24,115 nt of DNA. Origin: DASUFI01 sp036274635 (lineage in GTDB: Bacteria > Planctomycetota > B15-G4). Made by a program: the position numbers and the translations under genes. This document shows positions 1 through 9,718 of the stretch, in pieces. The stretch is from contig DASUFI010000102.1 in assembly GCA_036274635.1 (NCBI GenBank), positions 1 to 24,115 on the forward strand. Direction: 5' to 3'. Each line of letters starts with the position of its first letter. Positions within the stretch are counted from its first letter, which is position 1. The notes beneath the pieces are model-generated. The model ran no database searches, was not told the origin of the DNA, and worked only from the letters and a program-made list of their open reading frames with translations.

Positions 1-477
1 CACCTGCGCCGACTCCTGCACCGAGCACCCGGCGAAGAAGCGCAGCTCCACCAGACGCGCCTTCTGCGCGTCGAAGCCGGCGAGATGCTCCAGCGTCTCG
101 TGCAGCGCCAGCAGGCGCTCGTCGTGGCTCGCCGCCGCCGCACTCTGCTCGTCCAGGGGCACCCGCTCGCGCCCGCCGCCACGCTTGAGGCGAGCCCGCG
201 CCCGCGCGTGCTCGATGAGCAGCCGCCGGATGGCGACCGCCGCCGAGGCGAAGAAGTGCGCGCGGTTCTCGAAGGTGCCTGCGTCCTCGCCCGACAGCAG
301 GCGCAGGTACAGCTCGTGCACCAGCGCCGTCGGCTCCAGAGTGTGGTCCGGACGCTCGCTGCGCAGCTCGCGCCGCGCCACCTCGCGCAGCTCCTGGTAC
401 AGCCTGTCCGTCACGCGGTTGAGGGCCTGCGCATCGCCGCCACGGGCGTCGGCGAGGAGGCGCGTGATGTCGGACAT
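1..477 (-). CDS. ECF-type RNA polymerase sigma factor, 3' end cut by window
   Basis: The gene reads leftwards from an ATG at 475-477 and stays open for 159 codons to base 1, so the C-terminus lies outside the window. The protein starts MSDITRLLADARGGDAQAL. It has the sigma region 2 signature (YQELREVARRELR, then LEPTALVHELYLRLL at about residues 47-61) and the RAHFFASAAVAIRRLLIEHAR stretch at about 75-95, which is characteristic of the ECF group common in Planctomycetota (PF07638 / Sig-70_X6). The start of region 4 follows (LAGFDAQKARLVELRFFAGCS), which in full members completes a protein of about 185-190 residues. These factors direct RNA polymerase core to special promoters. No clear Shine-Dalgarno sequence is visible. 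No anti-sigma gene is in view. The family call is firm; the regulon is unknown. Confidence 0.9.
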   Translation of the reverse strand, partial: MSDITRLLADARGGDAQALNRVTDRLYQELREVARRELRSERPDHTLEPTALVHELYLRLLSGEDAGTFENRAHFFASAAVAIRRLLIEHARARARLKRGGGRERVPLDEQSAAAASHDERLLALHETLEHLAGFDAQKARLVELRFFAGCSVQESAQV

Positions 478-646
478 GCGACAGCTCGGCGAGGAGCGGA
501 ATCCGGCGTGCGGCAGGCCGGCACGAGAGACCACGGGTCGTTGCGGCGCCGGCCGGGTCTGCGTGCCTGAGGAGGCAGCAGGATACCGGCTGCGGGCTGC
601 GGCCCCGGGCCCGCCAGGAGCAGGGCGCCGGGCATGGCGAGGCTGG

Positions 647-689
647 TTTTTCCGGGCTGTCCTCCCCCTGTTCACGGCCCGGCGAAAAA
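647..689. repeat. Imperfect inverted repeat in the divergent intergenic region 478-788
   Basis: The left arm TTTTTCCGGGC (647-657) can pair with GCCCGG (677-682) and AAAAA (685-689), with a two-base bulge and a 19-base loop. The T-run lies 5' and the A-run 3' on both strands, so this is not an intrinsic terminator. It sits between the divergent sigma factor gene and the HAF-repeat gene. Apart from it I see no gene or RNA in 478-788; the promoters of both flanking genes must be here but no convincing -35/-10 pair stands out. Confidence 0.35.
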
Positions 690-788
690 GGCTGACAGCT
701 CCAGGACCGGCCTGACGCATGTCCTTTCGGGGAAGCTCACGGACCTCGCGGGCTTCCCGGCCTTCCTTCCCCCGCTCGAGAGGAGCGC

Positions 789-2261
789 ATGTCGATGTCC
801 GCCACCGTTCTCTGCCCGCGGCCCGCCCCGGCCTCCCCCGCACCCGCAGGCTCGACGCGCCGCGCGTCCGTGGCCCTCGGACGCTCGTTCGCGCTGCTCG
901 CCCTGGCCGCGCTGGCCGTTCCCCTGCGCGCGCAGACGTACAGCGTGCAGCGCATCGCGCAGGATCCGGCGGCTTCGTCCATCGTGGGAACCGGGCTGAA
1001 CGATGCCGGCCACGTCGTCGGCTGGGCCCAGTTCTTCGGCGGGGGGCCCACGCTGCGCTCGTGGATCTGGACGCCCGGGACCGGCGTCACGTGGCTCGCG
1101 GCGCCTCCGGGCCAGAGCCTGCTACGCGCCATGGACGTGAACGACTCCGACGTCATCGCGGGCGACGGCGGCTACGACACCGGCGTCGCGTGGCGCTGGG
1201 ACGGCGCGGTGCAGCTGCTCGGTGTCCTGCCGGGCGGCGACACCGTCAGCACCGCCGGCGGCATCAACGAGGCCGGCGACATCGCCGGCGCTTCGCGCAA
1301 CGGCAGCTCTTTCCTGGTGCCGCCTTCGGTGTTCCTGGCCAAGCCCGGCGCGGCCATGCAGGAGATCTACGACTTCGGCACGGGCACCGACATCAACGAC
1401 GCCGGACAGATCGTGGGCTACAGCGCCGCCAACATCGCCTTCCGCTACACGCCGGGCGTGGGCCTGGTGCCGCTGGGCAAGCTGGGCCCCAAGGACCTCG
1501 GCTGGCCCTGGAGCGTGAATGCCGGCGGCGACGTGGTCGGCGAGGCCGACGCCGCCCTGCAGACCACGCCCAAGACCGTGCCCTTCCTCTACACCGACGA
1601 GGGCGGCATGCAGCCGATCGGGTCCTTCGCGGATCACGCCTCGGCCGTGAGCATCAACGACGCGCGCATGGTGGTGGGCAACTGGAACCCCATCGGCCCG
1701 CCGCCCGCGCCCTGGATGTGGAGCACGTCGAAGGGCGTGACCTTCCTCTCCACGCTGGTCGCCCCGGCCGAGCACCTGAACCTGCTCGAGGCCAGGCGCA
1801 TCAACAACGTCGGCCAGATCCTCGTCAGCGCAGTGGACAACGTGACGGGTGATCACCTCATGGTGGTCCTCACGCCGCCCGGCGATCCGACCTGGACCGC
1901 GCTCGGCTTCGGCCTGGCCGGCGCGGCGGGAGTGCCCACGCTGTCGGGCAGCGGCTCGCTCGTCGCGGGCAGCAGCGGCGCGATCACGTTGGCCTCGGCG
2001 GCGCCCTCGTCCGCGGCCCTGCTCTTCCTCTCGTTCGCGCTCACGCCGACGCCGTTCAAGGGCGGCACGCTGGCGACCGTGCCCGTCGCGCTCATGGTTC
2101 CGCTCGCGACCGATCCCGCGGGCTCGGCGGCGCTCGCTTGGGCGAGCTGGCCGTCGGGCCTGCCTGCGGGTCTCGACCTGTATCTGCAGGCGGCCATCGC
2201 GGATGCCGCTGCGGTGAAGGGCGTCGCGCTCAGCCAGGCACTGCACGGCGTGACGCCGTAG
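789..2261 (+). CDS. Secreted HAF-repeat protein with planctomycete-type C-terminal module
   Basis: 490 residues. A basic N-terminus leads to a hydrophobic core (about 32-47) and a likely signal peptidase site after PLRAQ, so the protein should be exported. The body (about 50-365) carries about seven HAF-type repeats, seen as NDAGHVVGW, NDSDVIAGD, NEAGDIAGA, NDAGQIVGY, NAGGDVVGE, NDARMVVGN and NNVGQILVS. These are predicted to form a beta-propeller-like repeat domain with no known catalytic role. The last 120 residues or so (from WTALGFGLAG, with PFKGGTL) match the module at the end of the next gene and of the FG-GAP proteins at 20-24 kb. AGGAG at 781-785 lies 3 nt before this ATG and 9 nt before a second in-frame ATG at 795, so either could be the start. 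The next gene follows in the same direction after 142 nt. Function unknown, probably extracellular or surface. Confidence 0.85.
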   Translation: MSMSATVLCPRPAPASPAPAGSTRRASVALGRSFALLALAALAVPLRAQTYSVQRIAQDPAASSIVGTGLNDAGHVVGWAQFFGGGPTLRSWIWTPGTGVTWLAAPPGQSLLRAMDVNDSDVIAGDGGYDTGVAWRWDGAVQLLGVLPGGDTVSTAGGINEAGDIAGASRNGSSFLVPPSVFLAKPGAAMQEIYDFGTGTDINDAGQIVGYSAANIAFRYTPGVGLVPLGKLGPKDLGWPWSVNAGGDVVGEADAALQTTPKTVPFLYTDEGGMQPIGSFADHASAVSINDARMVVGNWNPIGPPPAPWMWSTSKGVTFLSTLVAPAEHLNLLEARRINNVGQILVSAVDNVTGDHLMVVLTPPGDPTWTALGFGLAGAAGVPTLSGSGSLVAGSSGAITLASAAPSSAALLFLSFALTPTPFKGGTLATVPVALMVPLATDPAGSAALAWASWPSGLPAGLDLYLQAAIADAAAVKGVALSQALHGVTP

Positions 2262-2403
2262 AGCGCCTCGCCAGGACTGTCGCAGCGCGGACGCTCGCGT
2301 CGAGCGGCGCGCCGGACAGCGCGAGCGCGCTGCGGTTGCCTGACGGACAGACGCCGCGCGCAGCTCGTGACACGCTCATGATCCACGCCACCGGAGTTCC
2401 ACC

Positions 2404-4920
2404 TTGAAGGCCCGCTCACTCGTTGCGCTCGTGCTGTGGCTGGCCGCGGTCTCGCCCTCGGCATCGGCCGTGCAGTCCTTCGGCACGTGGGAGGTGGTGC
2501 CCAGCCCCAACACCGGCTCGCCGCACAACAAGCTCTACGGCGTGGCCGCCATCACGCACGACGACGTGTGGGCCGTCGGCGCCTCCGGCGTGTTCGACGT
2601 CGAGGGACCGGATCAGGTCATCCAGCATTGGGACGGGATGAAGTGGTCGCTCGTGCCGACGCCCGTCCTCGCCGCGTCGAGCGACCTGCGGGCGGTGAGC
2701 GCCGTCGACGCGGGCGATGTCTGGGCGGTGGGCGGCTCGGCGGGCACGCTCATCGAGCACTGGAACGGCGCGAGCTGGAGCCTCGCGAGCGCCCCGAGTC
2801 CCGGCAGCTTCGCCTTCCTCTACGGCGTCTCGGCCCAGGCGGGCGACGACGTGTGGGCGGTGGGCCAGACCAGCAACGGCGGCCTCTCGAAGTCGCTCGT
2901 GGAGCACTGGGACGGCGGCAGCTGGACCGTGATCCCCAGTCCGAACGTCGCCAACCAGCACAACCAGCTCAACTCGGTCTCGGCCGTGCCCGGGGTGCGC
3001 GGCGACGCCTGGGCCGTCGGCTCGGCCGGCCCGTCCGCGCTGCTGATGCACTGGAACGGCGCGCAGTGGAGCCTCTTCCCCACGCCGCCGGGCTCGGGCA
3101 GCATCCCGATCCTGAACGGGGTCGTGGCGCTGGCCGCCGACGACGTGTGGGCCGTGGGCTACACCGGCGGACCTTCGGGCACGATCACGCTGACGCTGCA
3201 CTGGAACGGCACGGCGTGGAGCGTGGTGCCCAGCCCGAACCCGGGCGACACCTTCAACTACCTCTGGGGCGTGGGCGCGGCCGCGCCGAACGACGTGTGG
3301 GCCGCGGGCGACTCCAACGAGGACGGCGACGGCAAGATCGTGCTCCTGCACTGGAACGGCACCGCCTGGCTGCAGGTCGACGGCGACAACACGGGCCCCA
3401 GCGGCCTGCCCTTCTCGCTCGATGCCGTCGCCGCGGTCAGCGGCGGCGACGTGTGGAGCGTCGGCACGAACAGCCACTCGCTGGCCGAGCACTGGAACGG
3501 CGCGGCGTGGAGCATCGTCAGCACGCCCAATGCGGGCCTCGCGGACAACATCCTCAAGGCCGTGAGCGGGAGCGGCCCCGGCGACGTCTGGCAGGTGGGG
3601 CACACGGTCTTCGGCCTCGAGCACCGCACGCTGACCGAGAGCTGGGACGGCGAGGCCTGGGCCATCGTCCCCAGCCCGAACACCGGCAAGCGGCTCAACG
3701 AGCTCGATGGAGTGGCCGCGGTGTCGCCCACCGACGCCTGGGCCGTCGGCCACGCCACGAGCGGCGACGTGCTCGACGAGAGCACGCTGATCCTGCGCTG
3801 GGACGGGGCGGAGTGGGCCATCGTGCCGAGCCCCAATCCCGGAATGTCCTTCAACTCGCTGCGCGCGGTCGCGTCCGTCGCGCCCGACGACGTCTGGGCC
3901 GTCGGTCGCACCGGCCCGCAGTTCGGCCCCTTCAAGGTGCTCATCGAGCACTGGAACGGCGCGAGCTGGAGCGTGGTGCCCGGCGCCAACATGCCCTCGA
4001 CGAACAACGAGCTCCATGGCGTGGCGGTGGTGGCCGCGGACGACATCTGGGCCGCCGGCTACTTCGGCGAGTTCGTGTTCTCGCCCTTGATCGAGCACTG
4101 GGACGGCTCGACGTGGAGCATCGTCCCCAGCCCGGATCCGACGCAGTCCTCGAACATCCTCTACGCCGCGGCGGCGGCCGGCCCGGACGACGCATGGGTC
4201 GTGGGCCTGGCGAAGAACCTCTTCACCAGCGTCGAGGGCACGCTCACGGAGCGCTGGGACGGAGACGCGTGGAGCGTGTCCTTCGGCGTGAACGGCTTCT
4301 TCAGCACGCTTTACGGCGTGACGGCCGTCGCGCCGGACTCCGCCTGGGAGGTCGGCGATCTCGGCGGCCTCGCGCTCATCGGCCACTGGAACGGCCGGAC
4401 CTGGCAGCAGGTCGACAGCCCGGCGGTCGAGGGCCGGCTGTGGGCCACGAGCGCGATCGCGCCGTGCGACGTGTGGGCCGTGGGTCAGCGCAGCGGCGCG
4501 GAGCTGGGCCTGCTCCAGACGCTCAGCCTGCATTTCACCGGCAGCTGCGGCGTCTGGACGGACCTCGGCCACGCGCTGGCCGGCGTCGCGGGCGAGCCGG
4601 TGCTCACGGGCACCGGCACGCTCACACCGGGCTCGTCGGGCGCGGTCACGCTGACCCACGCGGCGCCGTCCGCGCCGGGCCTGCTGTTCGTCGCGCTGCA
4701 GAGCGCGCCCGTGCCGTTCAAGGGCGGAACGCTCGTGGCCTTTCCGCCGGCGGTCACGCTGCCGCTCATCACGTCCCCGCTCGGAAACCTCGTGCTGCCC
4801 TTCGCGAGCTGGCCGGCGGGGCTGTCGGGGGTCGAGTTCTTCATCCAGGCCGCCATCCGGGACGCGGCGGCGGTCAAGGACGTGGCGCTGAGCAACGGGT
4901 TGATGGCTGACGTGCCGTAG
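2404..4920 (+). CDS. Large secreted protein with 14 'DVWAVG' repeats and shared C-terminal module
   Basis: 838 residues. A signal peptide (about 1-22, ending SASA) is followed by 14 tandem units of about 45-55 residues. Each contains a DDVWAVG-like core, an HWNG or HWDG with a following W, and often VPSPN. The cores run from DDVWAVGASG (unit 1) to CDVWAVGQRS (unit 14), with some drift (GDVWSVG, GDVWQVG, DDAWVVG, DSAWEVG). The regular spacing suggests a beta-propeller or solenoid; I recognise no enzyme motif. From about residue 715 the protein ends in the module WTDLGHALAGVAG ... PFKGGTL. The start is TTG at 2404, chosen because GGAG at 2393-2396 lies 7 nt upstream, the signal peptide begins there, and no in-frame ATG serves better. 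The gene is convergent with the membrane protein gene that ends at 4966. Confidence 0.85.
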   Translation: MKARSLVALVLWLAAVSPSASAVQSFGTWEVVPSPNTGSPHNKLYGVAAITHDDVWAVGASGVFDVEGPDQVIQHWDGMKWSLVPTPVLAASSDLRAVSAVDAGDVWAVGGSAGTLIEHWNGASWSLASAPSPGSFAFLYGVSAQAGDDVWAVGQTSNGGLSKSLVEHWDGGSWTVIPSPNVANQHNQLNSVSAVPGVRGDAWAVGSAGPSALLMHWNGAQWSLFPTPPGSGSIPILNGVVALAADDVWAVGYTGGPSGTITLTLHWNGTAWSVVPSPNPGDTFNYLWGVGAAAPNDVWAAGDSNEDGDGKIVLLHWNGTAWLQVDGDNTGPSGLPFSLDAVAAVSGGDVWSVGTNSHSLAEHWNGAAWSIVSTPNAGLADNILKAVSGSGPGDVWQVGHTVFGLEHRTLTESWDGEAWAIVPSPNTGKRLNELDGVAAVSPTDAWAVGHATSGDVLDESTLILRWDGAEWAIVPSPNPGMSFNSLRAVASVAPDDVWAVGRTGPQFGPFKVLIEHWNGASWSVVPGANMPSTNNELHGVAVVAADDIWAAGYFGEFVFSPLIEHWDGSTWSIVPSPDPTQSSNILYAAAAAGPDDAWVVGLAKNLFTSVEGTLTERWDGDAWSVSFGVNGFFSTLYGVTAVAPDSAWEVGDLGGLALIGHWNGRTWQQVDSPAVEGRLWATSAIAPCDVWAVGQRSGAELGLLQTLSLHFTGSCGVWTDLGHALAGVAGEPVLTGTGTLTPGSSGAVTLTHAAPSAPGLLFVALQSAPVPFKGGTLVAFPPAVTLPLITSPLGNLVLPFASWPAGLSGVEFFIQAAIRDAAAVKDVALSNGLMADVP

Positions 4921-4965
4921 CCGGAGAGCGGCGCCGGCCTCCCCCGCAGCCCGCGGCGCTGGAGC

Positions 4966-6069
4966 TCAGGCGAAGAGGCTCTTTCCGATGGTCGCTCGGA
5001 CGTCCGGGTTGCCGAAGCTCCACAGCCAGCGGTCGTAGAGGAAGTGCGTGAAGGCGACGCCGTAGCGCACGCTCATCAGGACGATCGTCGACTTCACGAC
5101 GAACTTCGGGTCGAAGATCGTGCTCAGGTTCACGCCGGTGCCGAAGAGCACCCAGAACACGAGCACGCCGGCGGCCGCGAGCCCCAGCACGAACGGGAGC
5201 GGCGAGCGACCGCGCTCGCTGCCGTACACGTGGCTCGACAGGCCGAGCGCCACGAGCCAATGGTTCATGGACCAGATGGCGAATCCCCACAGGAAGGACT
5301 GCAGGAAGAACATGAGCCCCACGGCGTCGGCGACGATGAACAGGATGCGCGGGCTCCAGCGCGTCTCCGTCAGCAGCATGGCCACGACGCCCGCGGCCGC
5401 CGCCAGGAAGTAGAAGGACTGCATGTGCCCGCGCTCGAGCCCCAGCACCCGCCAATAGGCCCACACCGCCGACGCGAACTGCACGCCGAGGCAGTAGAGC
5501 ATGTCCTTGCGGCGGGTGCCCGAGCCGCTCTTCCTGCGGTAGATGCTCAGCACCCCGAAGTTCTGCATGCCGAAGTGCCAGTTGTTCCACAGGAAGTAGA
5601 GCACGACCAGCATCACGAAGGGCTGCTTGTAGTCGGCGAAGTCGTAGACACGGACCTGAGTGCCGACATCGACGTGCAGATCGGGAACGAAGCGGCTCGT
5701 GAGGATGCCGATCGCGGTCGTCGCCGCGATGATCGCGAGCGGCACGAAGATGAACTTCCCCTTCTTCCGCAGCATGACCGCGCGAAAGCCGCGGTGCGTC
5801 CAGGCCAGCGTCATCGGCGACAGGAAGTGCGCGTGCTCCAGCAGGATGGTCACGGCCAGCACGAGGTAGATGCTGGGCGAGAGCAGCAGCAGCGCGCCCG
5901 CGAGGGGCAGCCCGCTCAGGATCCAGAAGCTGTCCCACCAGGGGCCGCGGATCCACAACGAGCCCGCGGGCGACGGCCGGGTGCTCCGGCCCGCCGGGAC
6001 CGGCGTGGCGACCTTCTCCGGGCGGCCCCGGCGCAGGGACCCGGCGACCTGGGCATCGCCGGGGTTCAT
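4966..6069 (-). CDS. Multi-pass membrane protein with conserved-looking membrane histidines
   Basis: 367 residues with about eight to ten hydrophobic helices from residue 47 on and a hydrophilic 40-residue N-terminus. Histidines sit in or beside helices: H79 and H81 (LLEHAHFLSP), H165 (WNNWHFGMQNFG), H270 (SMNHWLVALG), H280 (LSSHVYG) and H342 (FTHFLYDRWLW). That pattern recalls integral membrane metalloproteins such as the Brp/Blh carotenoid dioxygenase group or membrane di-iron enzymes, and the terminal H-F/Y-x-x-D-x-x-x-W motif occurs in bacterial membrane proteins of unknown function. The enzymatic idea is inference only. The ATG at 6067-6069 has only a weak purine stretch upstream. The kinase gene on the same strand ends 187 nt upstream, so co-transcription is possible. 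Confidence 0.75.
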   Translation of the reverse strand: MNPGDAQVAGSLRRGRPEKVATPVPAGRSTRPSPAGSLWIRGPWWDSFWILSGLPLAGALLLLSPSIYLVLAVTILLEHAHFLSPMTLAWTHRGFRAVMLRKKGKFIFVPLAIIAATTAIGILTSRFVPDLHVDVGTQVRVYDFADYKQPFVMLVVLYFLWNNWHFGMQNFGVLSIYRRKSGSGTRRKDMLYCLGVQFASAVWAYWRVLGLERGHMQSFYFLAAAAGVVAMLLTETRWSPRILFIVADAVGLMFFLQSFLWGFAIWSMNHWLVALGLSSHVYGSERGRSPLPFVLGLAAAGVLVFWVLFGTGVNLSTIFDPKFVVKSTIVLMSVRYGVAFTHFLYDRWLWSFGNPDVRATIGKSLFA

Positions 6070-6256
6070 GGCTCGCCTGCTGTCGGCATCTCCCGAGGGT
6101 ACGGCACGGTCGGGGATCCGGCCAGCGCCTCATGCCGCGTCCACGGGCCTCTCGCCGCGGCCCGAGGCCTTTGCCGCGACGGGGCCGGCGCGGGCGACGC
6201 GGGCGGGCCGGCCAGGGGTCCGCAAGGCGCTGGCACTCCGAGCCGAGCCGCCAGCC

Positions 6257-7699
6257 TCAGGCCCGGACGCCGCCCGGCTCGAGCGGCAGCTTGAAGGTCA
6301 CGCGCGTGCCTCCCGTGGCGGGGCACTCCACCGTGATGTCTCCCCCGTGAGCCTGCAGGATCCGCCGCGCGATGGGCAGCCCCAGGCCGGTGCCGCGATG
6401 CTTCGTGGTGAAGAAGGGCTCGAAGATCCGCTCGCGGATGGCGTCGGGAATGCCCGGCCCGCTGTCGTGCACACGCACGAGGCCGAAGCCGCTCTCGCTC
6501 GCGAGGCTGACGGCGATGCCGCCCTCGCCCCCCATCGCCTGCGCGGCGTTGAGGAAGACGTTCAGGAAGGCCTCGCGCAGCTGGTCGGGGTCGGCGCGCA
6601 CGAGGGCGCCGCTGCGCGGCAGCTGCACCTGCAGCTTCTGTCCCAGCGGGTCGCGCTGCAGCAGGGTCACCGTCTCGGCGAGCAGTCCGTCCAGCTGGCA
6701 CTCGCGCAGCTGCGGGAGGCGGGGGCGCGCGAAGAGCAGCAGGTCCTGCACGGTGCCGTTGAGCGCGGCGATGCGGTCGAGGATGGCCTTCACGATCTCG
6801 CGGTCGGGGCTCGCGGGCGGCATCCGGTCGCGGATGATCTGGATGGCGCCCCCGATGCCGGCCAGGGGGTTCTTGACCTCGTGCGCGACGACGGCCGCCA
6901 TCTCGCCGAGCCGCACGAGCGCGCGCTGCTCCAGCAGCGCCTGCTCGGCGCGCTTGCGCTCGGTGATGTCGTTGCGGATGGCGAGGTACTGGTAGGGCCG
7001 GCCGCCCTCGTCGAGGAAGGGCACGATGGTCGTGTCCACCCAGTAGATCGTGCCGTCCTTGGCGCGGTTGCAGATCTCGCCCTTCCACACGCGGCCCGAG
7101 CCGATGGTGTCCCACAGCTCGCGGATGAAGTCCTTGGCGTGGTGGCCGGAGTTCACCAGCCGGTGGTCCTGGCCGAGCAGCTCCTCGCGGCTGTACCGGC
7201 TGATGCGGCAGAAGTTGTCGTTGGCGTAGGTGATGCGGCCGCGCGCGTCGGTCGTCGCCACGATGGACGAGACGTCGAGCGCGTCCTTGAAGTCCCGGGT
7301 CTCGCGCAGGGAGCGCTGCAGCGCGGACTGCGCCGCAACCTGCGCCTGCCGCCGCTGGTCGAGCTGCCGCTGCGAGCGCCGGAAGGCCAGCACGACCAGC
7401 GCGCTGCAGACGATGGCCACGAGCGAGAGACTGCGGCCCGCCAGGACCGCCGACGTTCGCTGCGAGTCGGGCACGAACAGCGGATCGAGCAGGGTCAGGA
7501 CGACGGCCAGCCCGGTCACCACGGGCAGATAGGCCGCCTGCATCACCCACAGTCCCAGCAGGACGGGCAGGACGTAGAGCACGCCCACCGCGATCTCGAT
7601 GGGCGCCAACACGTCCAGCACGAGGACCGCGCCGACGAGCAGGAGGCCCGCTCCGGCGAGCCAGGGACGGGGACGGCCTTCCGGGTACGCCGTTTGCAT
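6257..7699 (-). CDS. Membrane-bound PAS-domain sensor histidine kinase
   Basis: 480 residues from the ATG at 7697-7699. The longer open frame upstream is antisense to the response regulator gene and is not used. Residues 10-106 hold about four membrane helices (LVGAVLVLDVLAPIEIAVGVLYVLPVLL and following). A linker coiled coil (107-135) leads to a PAS domain (about 137-249) with YANDNFCRISRYSREELLG and the PAC end RNDITERKRAEQ. The HisKA domain has the H-box AHEVKNPLAG with phospho-accepting His273. The ATPase domain shows N384 (FLNAAQAM), the G1 box DSGPGI (412-417), the F-box EPFFTT and the G2 box GTGLGL (436-441). All catalytic motifs are intact. The N-box and F-box style is that of NtrB/AtoS-like kinases, the usual partners of NtrC-type regulators. 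The divergent genes at 7817 and 8194 are therefore its likely targets. No clear ribosome site. Confidence 0.92.
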   Translation of the reverse strand: MQTAYPEGRPRPWLAGAGLLLVGAVLVLDVLAPIEIAVGVLYVLPVLLGLWVMQAAYLPVVTGLAVVLTLLDPLFVPDSQRTSAVLAGRSLSLVAIVCSALVVLAFRRSQRQLDQRRQAQVAAQSALQRSLRETRDFKDALDVSSIVATTDARGRITYANDNFCRISRYSREELLGQDHRLVNSGHHAKDFIRELWDTIGSGRVWKGEICNRAKDGTIYWVDTTIVPFLDEGGRPYQYLAIRNDITERKRAEQALLEQRALVRLGEMAAVVAHEVKNPLAGIGGAIQIIRDRMPPASPDREIVKAILDRIAALNGTVQDLLLFARPRLPQLRECQLDGLLAETVTLLQRDPLGQKLQVQLPRSGALVRADPDQLREAFLNVFLNAAQAMGGEGGIAVSLASESGFGLVRVHDSGPGIPDAIRERIFEPFFTTKHRGTGLGLPIARRILQAHGGDITVECPATGGTRVTFKLPLEPGGVRA

Positions 7700-7783
7700 G
7701 GCGGGAAGGCACGACGCTATGCCAACTGGTCCTCGGGCACAAGGCGAGGGCCAGCGCGACGGACGCGAGGCCGGCGGGCGCGT

Positions 7784-7816
7784 GGAATCTTCCCCAGTCG
7801 ACTCGGAATCCTCCCC
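7784..7816 (+). repeat. Tandem direct repeat before the response regulator gene
   Basis: GGAATCTTCCCC at 7784-7795 and GGAATCCTCCCC at 7805-7816 are 11/12 identical and start 21 nt apart, two helical turns. Between them is the 8-bp palindrome AGTCGACT. The pair ends directly before the TTG start at 7817, in the 117-nt divergent region between kinase and regulators. It could be an operator for the NtrC-type regulator or another factor; no experiment supports this. Confidence 0.4.
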
Positions 7817-8193
7817 TTGCAGCACTGCGTGCTCGTGGTCGATGACGACCTGCTCGTGCGCTGGTCGCTCAAGCAGGCGCTGACCGCGCGCGGCTTCCAG
7901 GTGCTGGAGGCGGGTTCGGGGAGGGAGGCGCTGCAGCTCGCGCAGGAGCAGCGCTTCGAGGGCGCCGTGATCGACTGGAGCCTCCCGGACACCGACGGCC
8001 TGGCGCTGCTCGTCGCGCTCGCCCAGGCCTGCCCGGGCTGCCGCCTGCTGCTGCTCACGGCCTACCTCTCCGAGGACCTCACCGCACGCGCGCTGCAAAG
8101 CGGTGCCGCGCAGGTGCTCGGCAAGCCCTTCGAGGTGGACGATATCGCGACTCGGGTTGCCGCCGAGGTGCACGCGTCCACTAGGATGCCGAG

Positions 8194-8197
<4 letters not shown>
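7817..8197 (+). CDS. Single-domain response regulator (receiver only)
   Basis: 126 residues forming one CheY-like receiver. The acidic pair D9/D10 is in VLVVDDD, the phosphorylation site is D53 in VIDWSLPDTDG, and T81 and K103 (GKPF) complete the active site. There is no output domain. The frame is open far upstream, but similarity begins here. TTG at 7817 is the best start because it gives the usual three or four residues before VLVVDDD; GTG at 7829 would cut into the first strand. No good ribosome site is visible. The stop overlaps the start of the next gene (ATGA at 8194-8197), so the two regulators should be translationally coupled. The divergent PAS kinase is the likely phosphodonor. Such stand-alone receivers can act as a phosphate sink or relay, or bind a partner protein. 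Confidence 0.85.
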
Positions 8198-9579
<1,382 letters not shown>

Positions 9580-9718
9580 GGCTCTCGACGGCTGCTCCGG
9601 CGGCCGCCCGGCAGCTGAGTGGACAGGGAACGGGCTCACCGCAGCACGCCCTCTCACGCGTGGGCGAGACCGTCCAGCCGTGGACTCTGGCCTCGCAGGC
9701 CCTATCCTCTGGACCTGC

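Noticed and set aside
647..689. Inverted repeat as an intrinsic terminator
   Set aside because: The T-run precedes the stem and the A-run follows it on both strands, the wrong order for termination.
2416..4659. Long minus-strand open frame (747 codons)
   Set aside because: It is a mirror of the 14-repeat protein gene in a GC-rich context, rich in Arg, Ala, Gly and His with no domain; the plus strand has a signal peptide and clear repeats.
7700..8173. N-terminal extension of the histidine kinase
   Set aside because: The open frame continues antisense through the receiver gene, but kinase-like sequence and the first membrane helix begin at the ATG at 7699.
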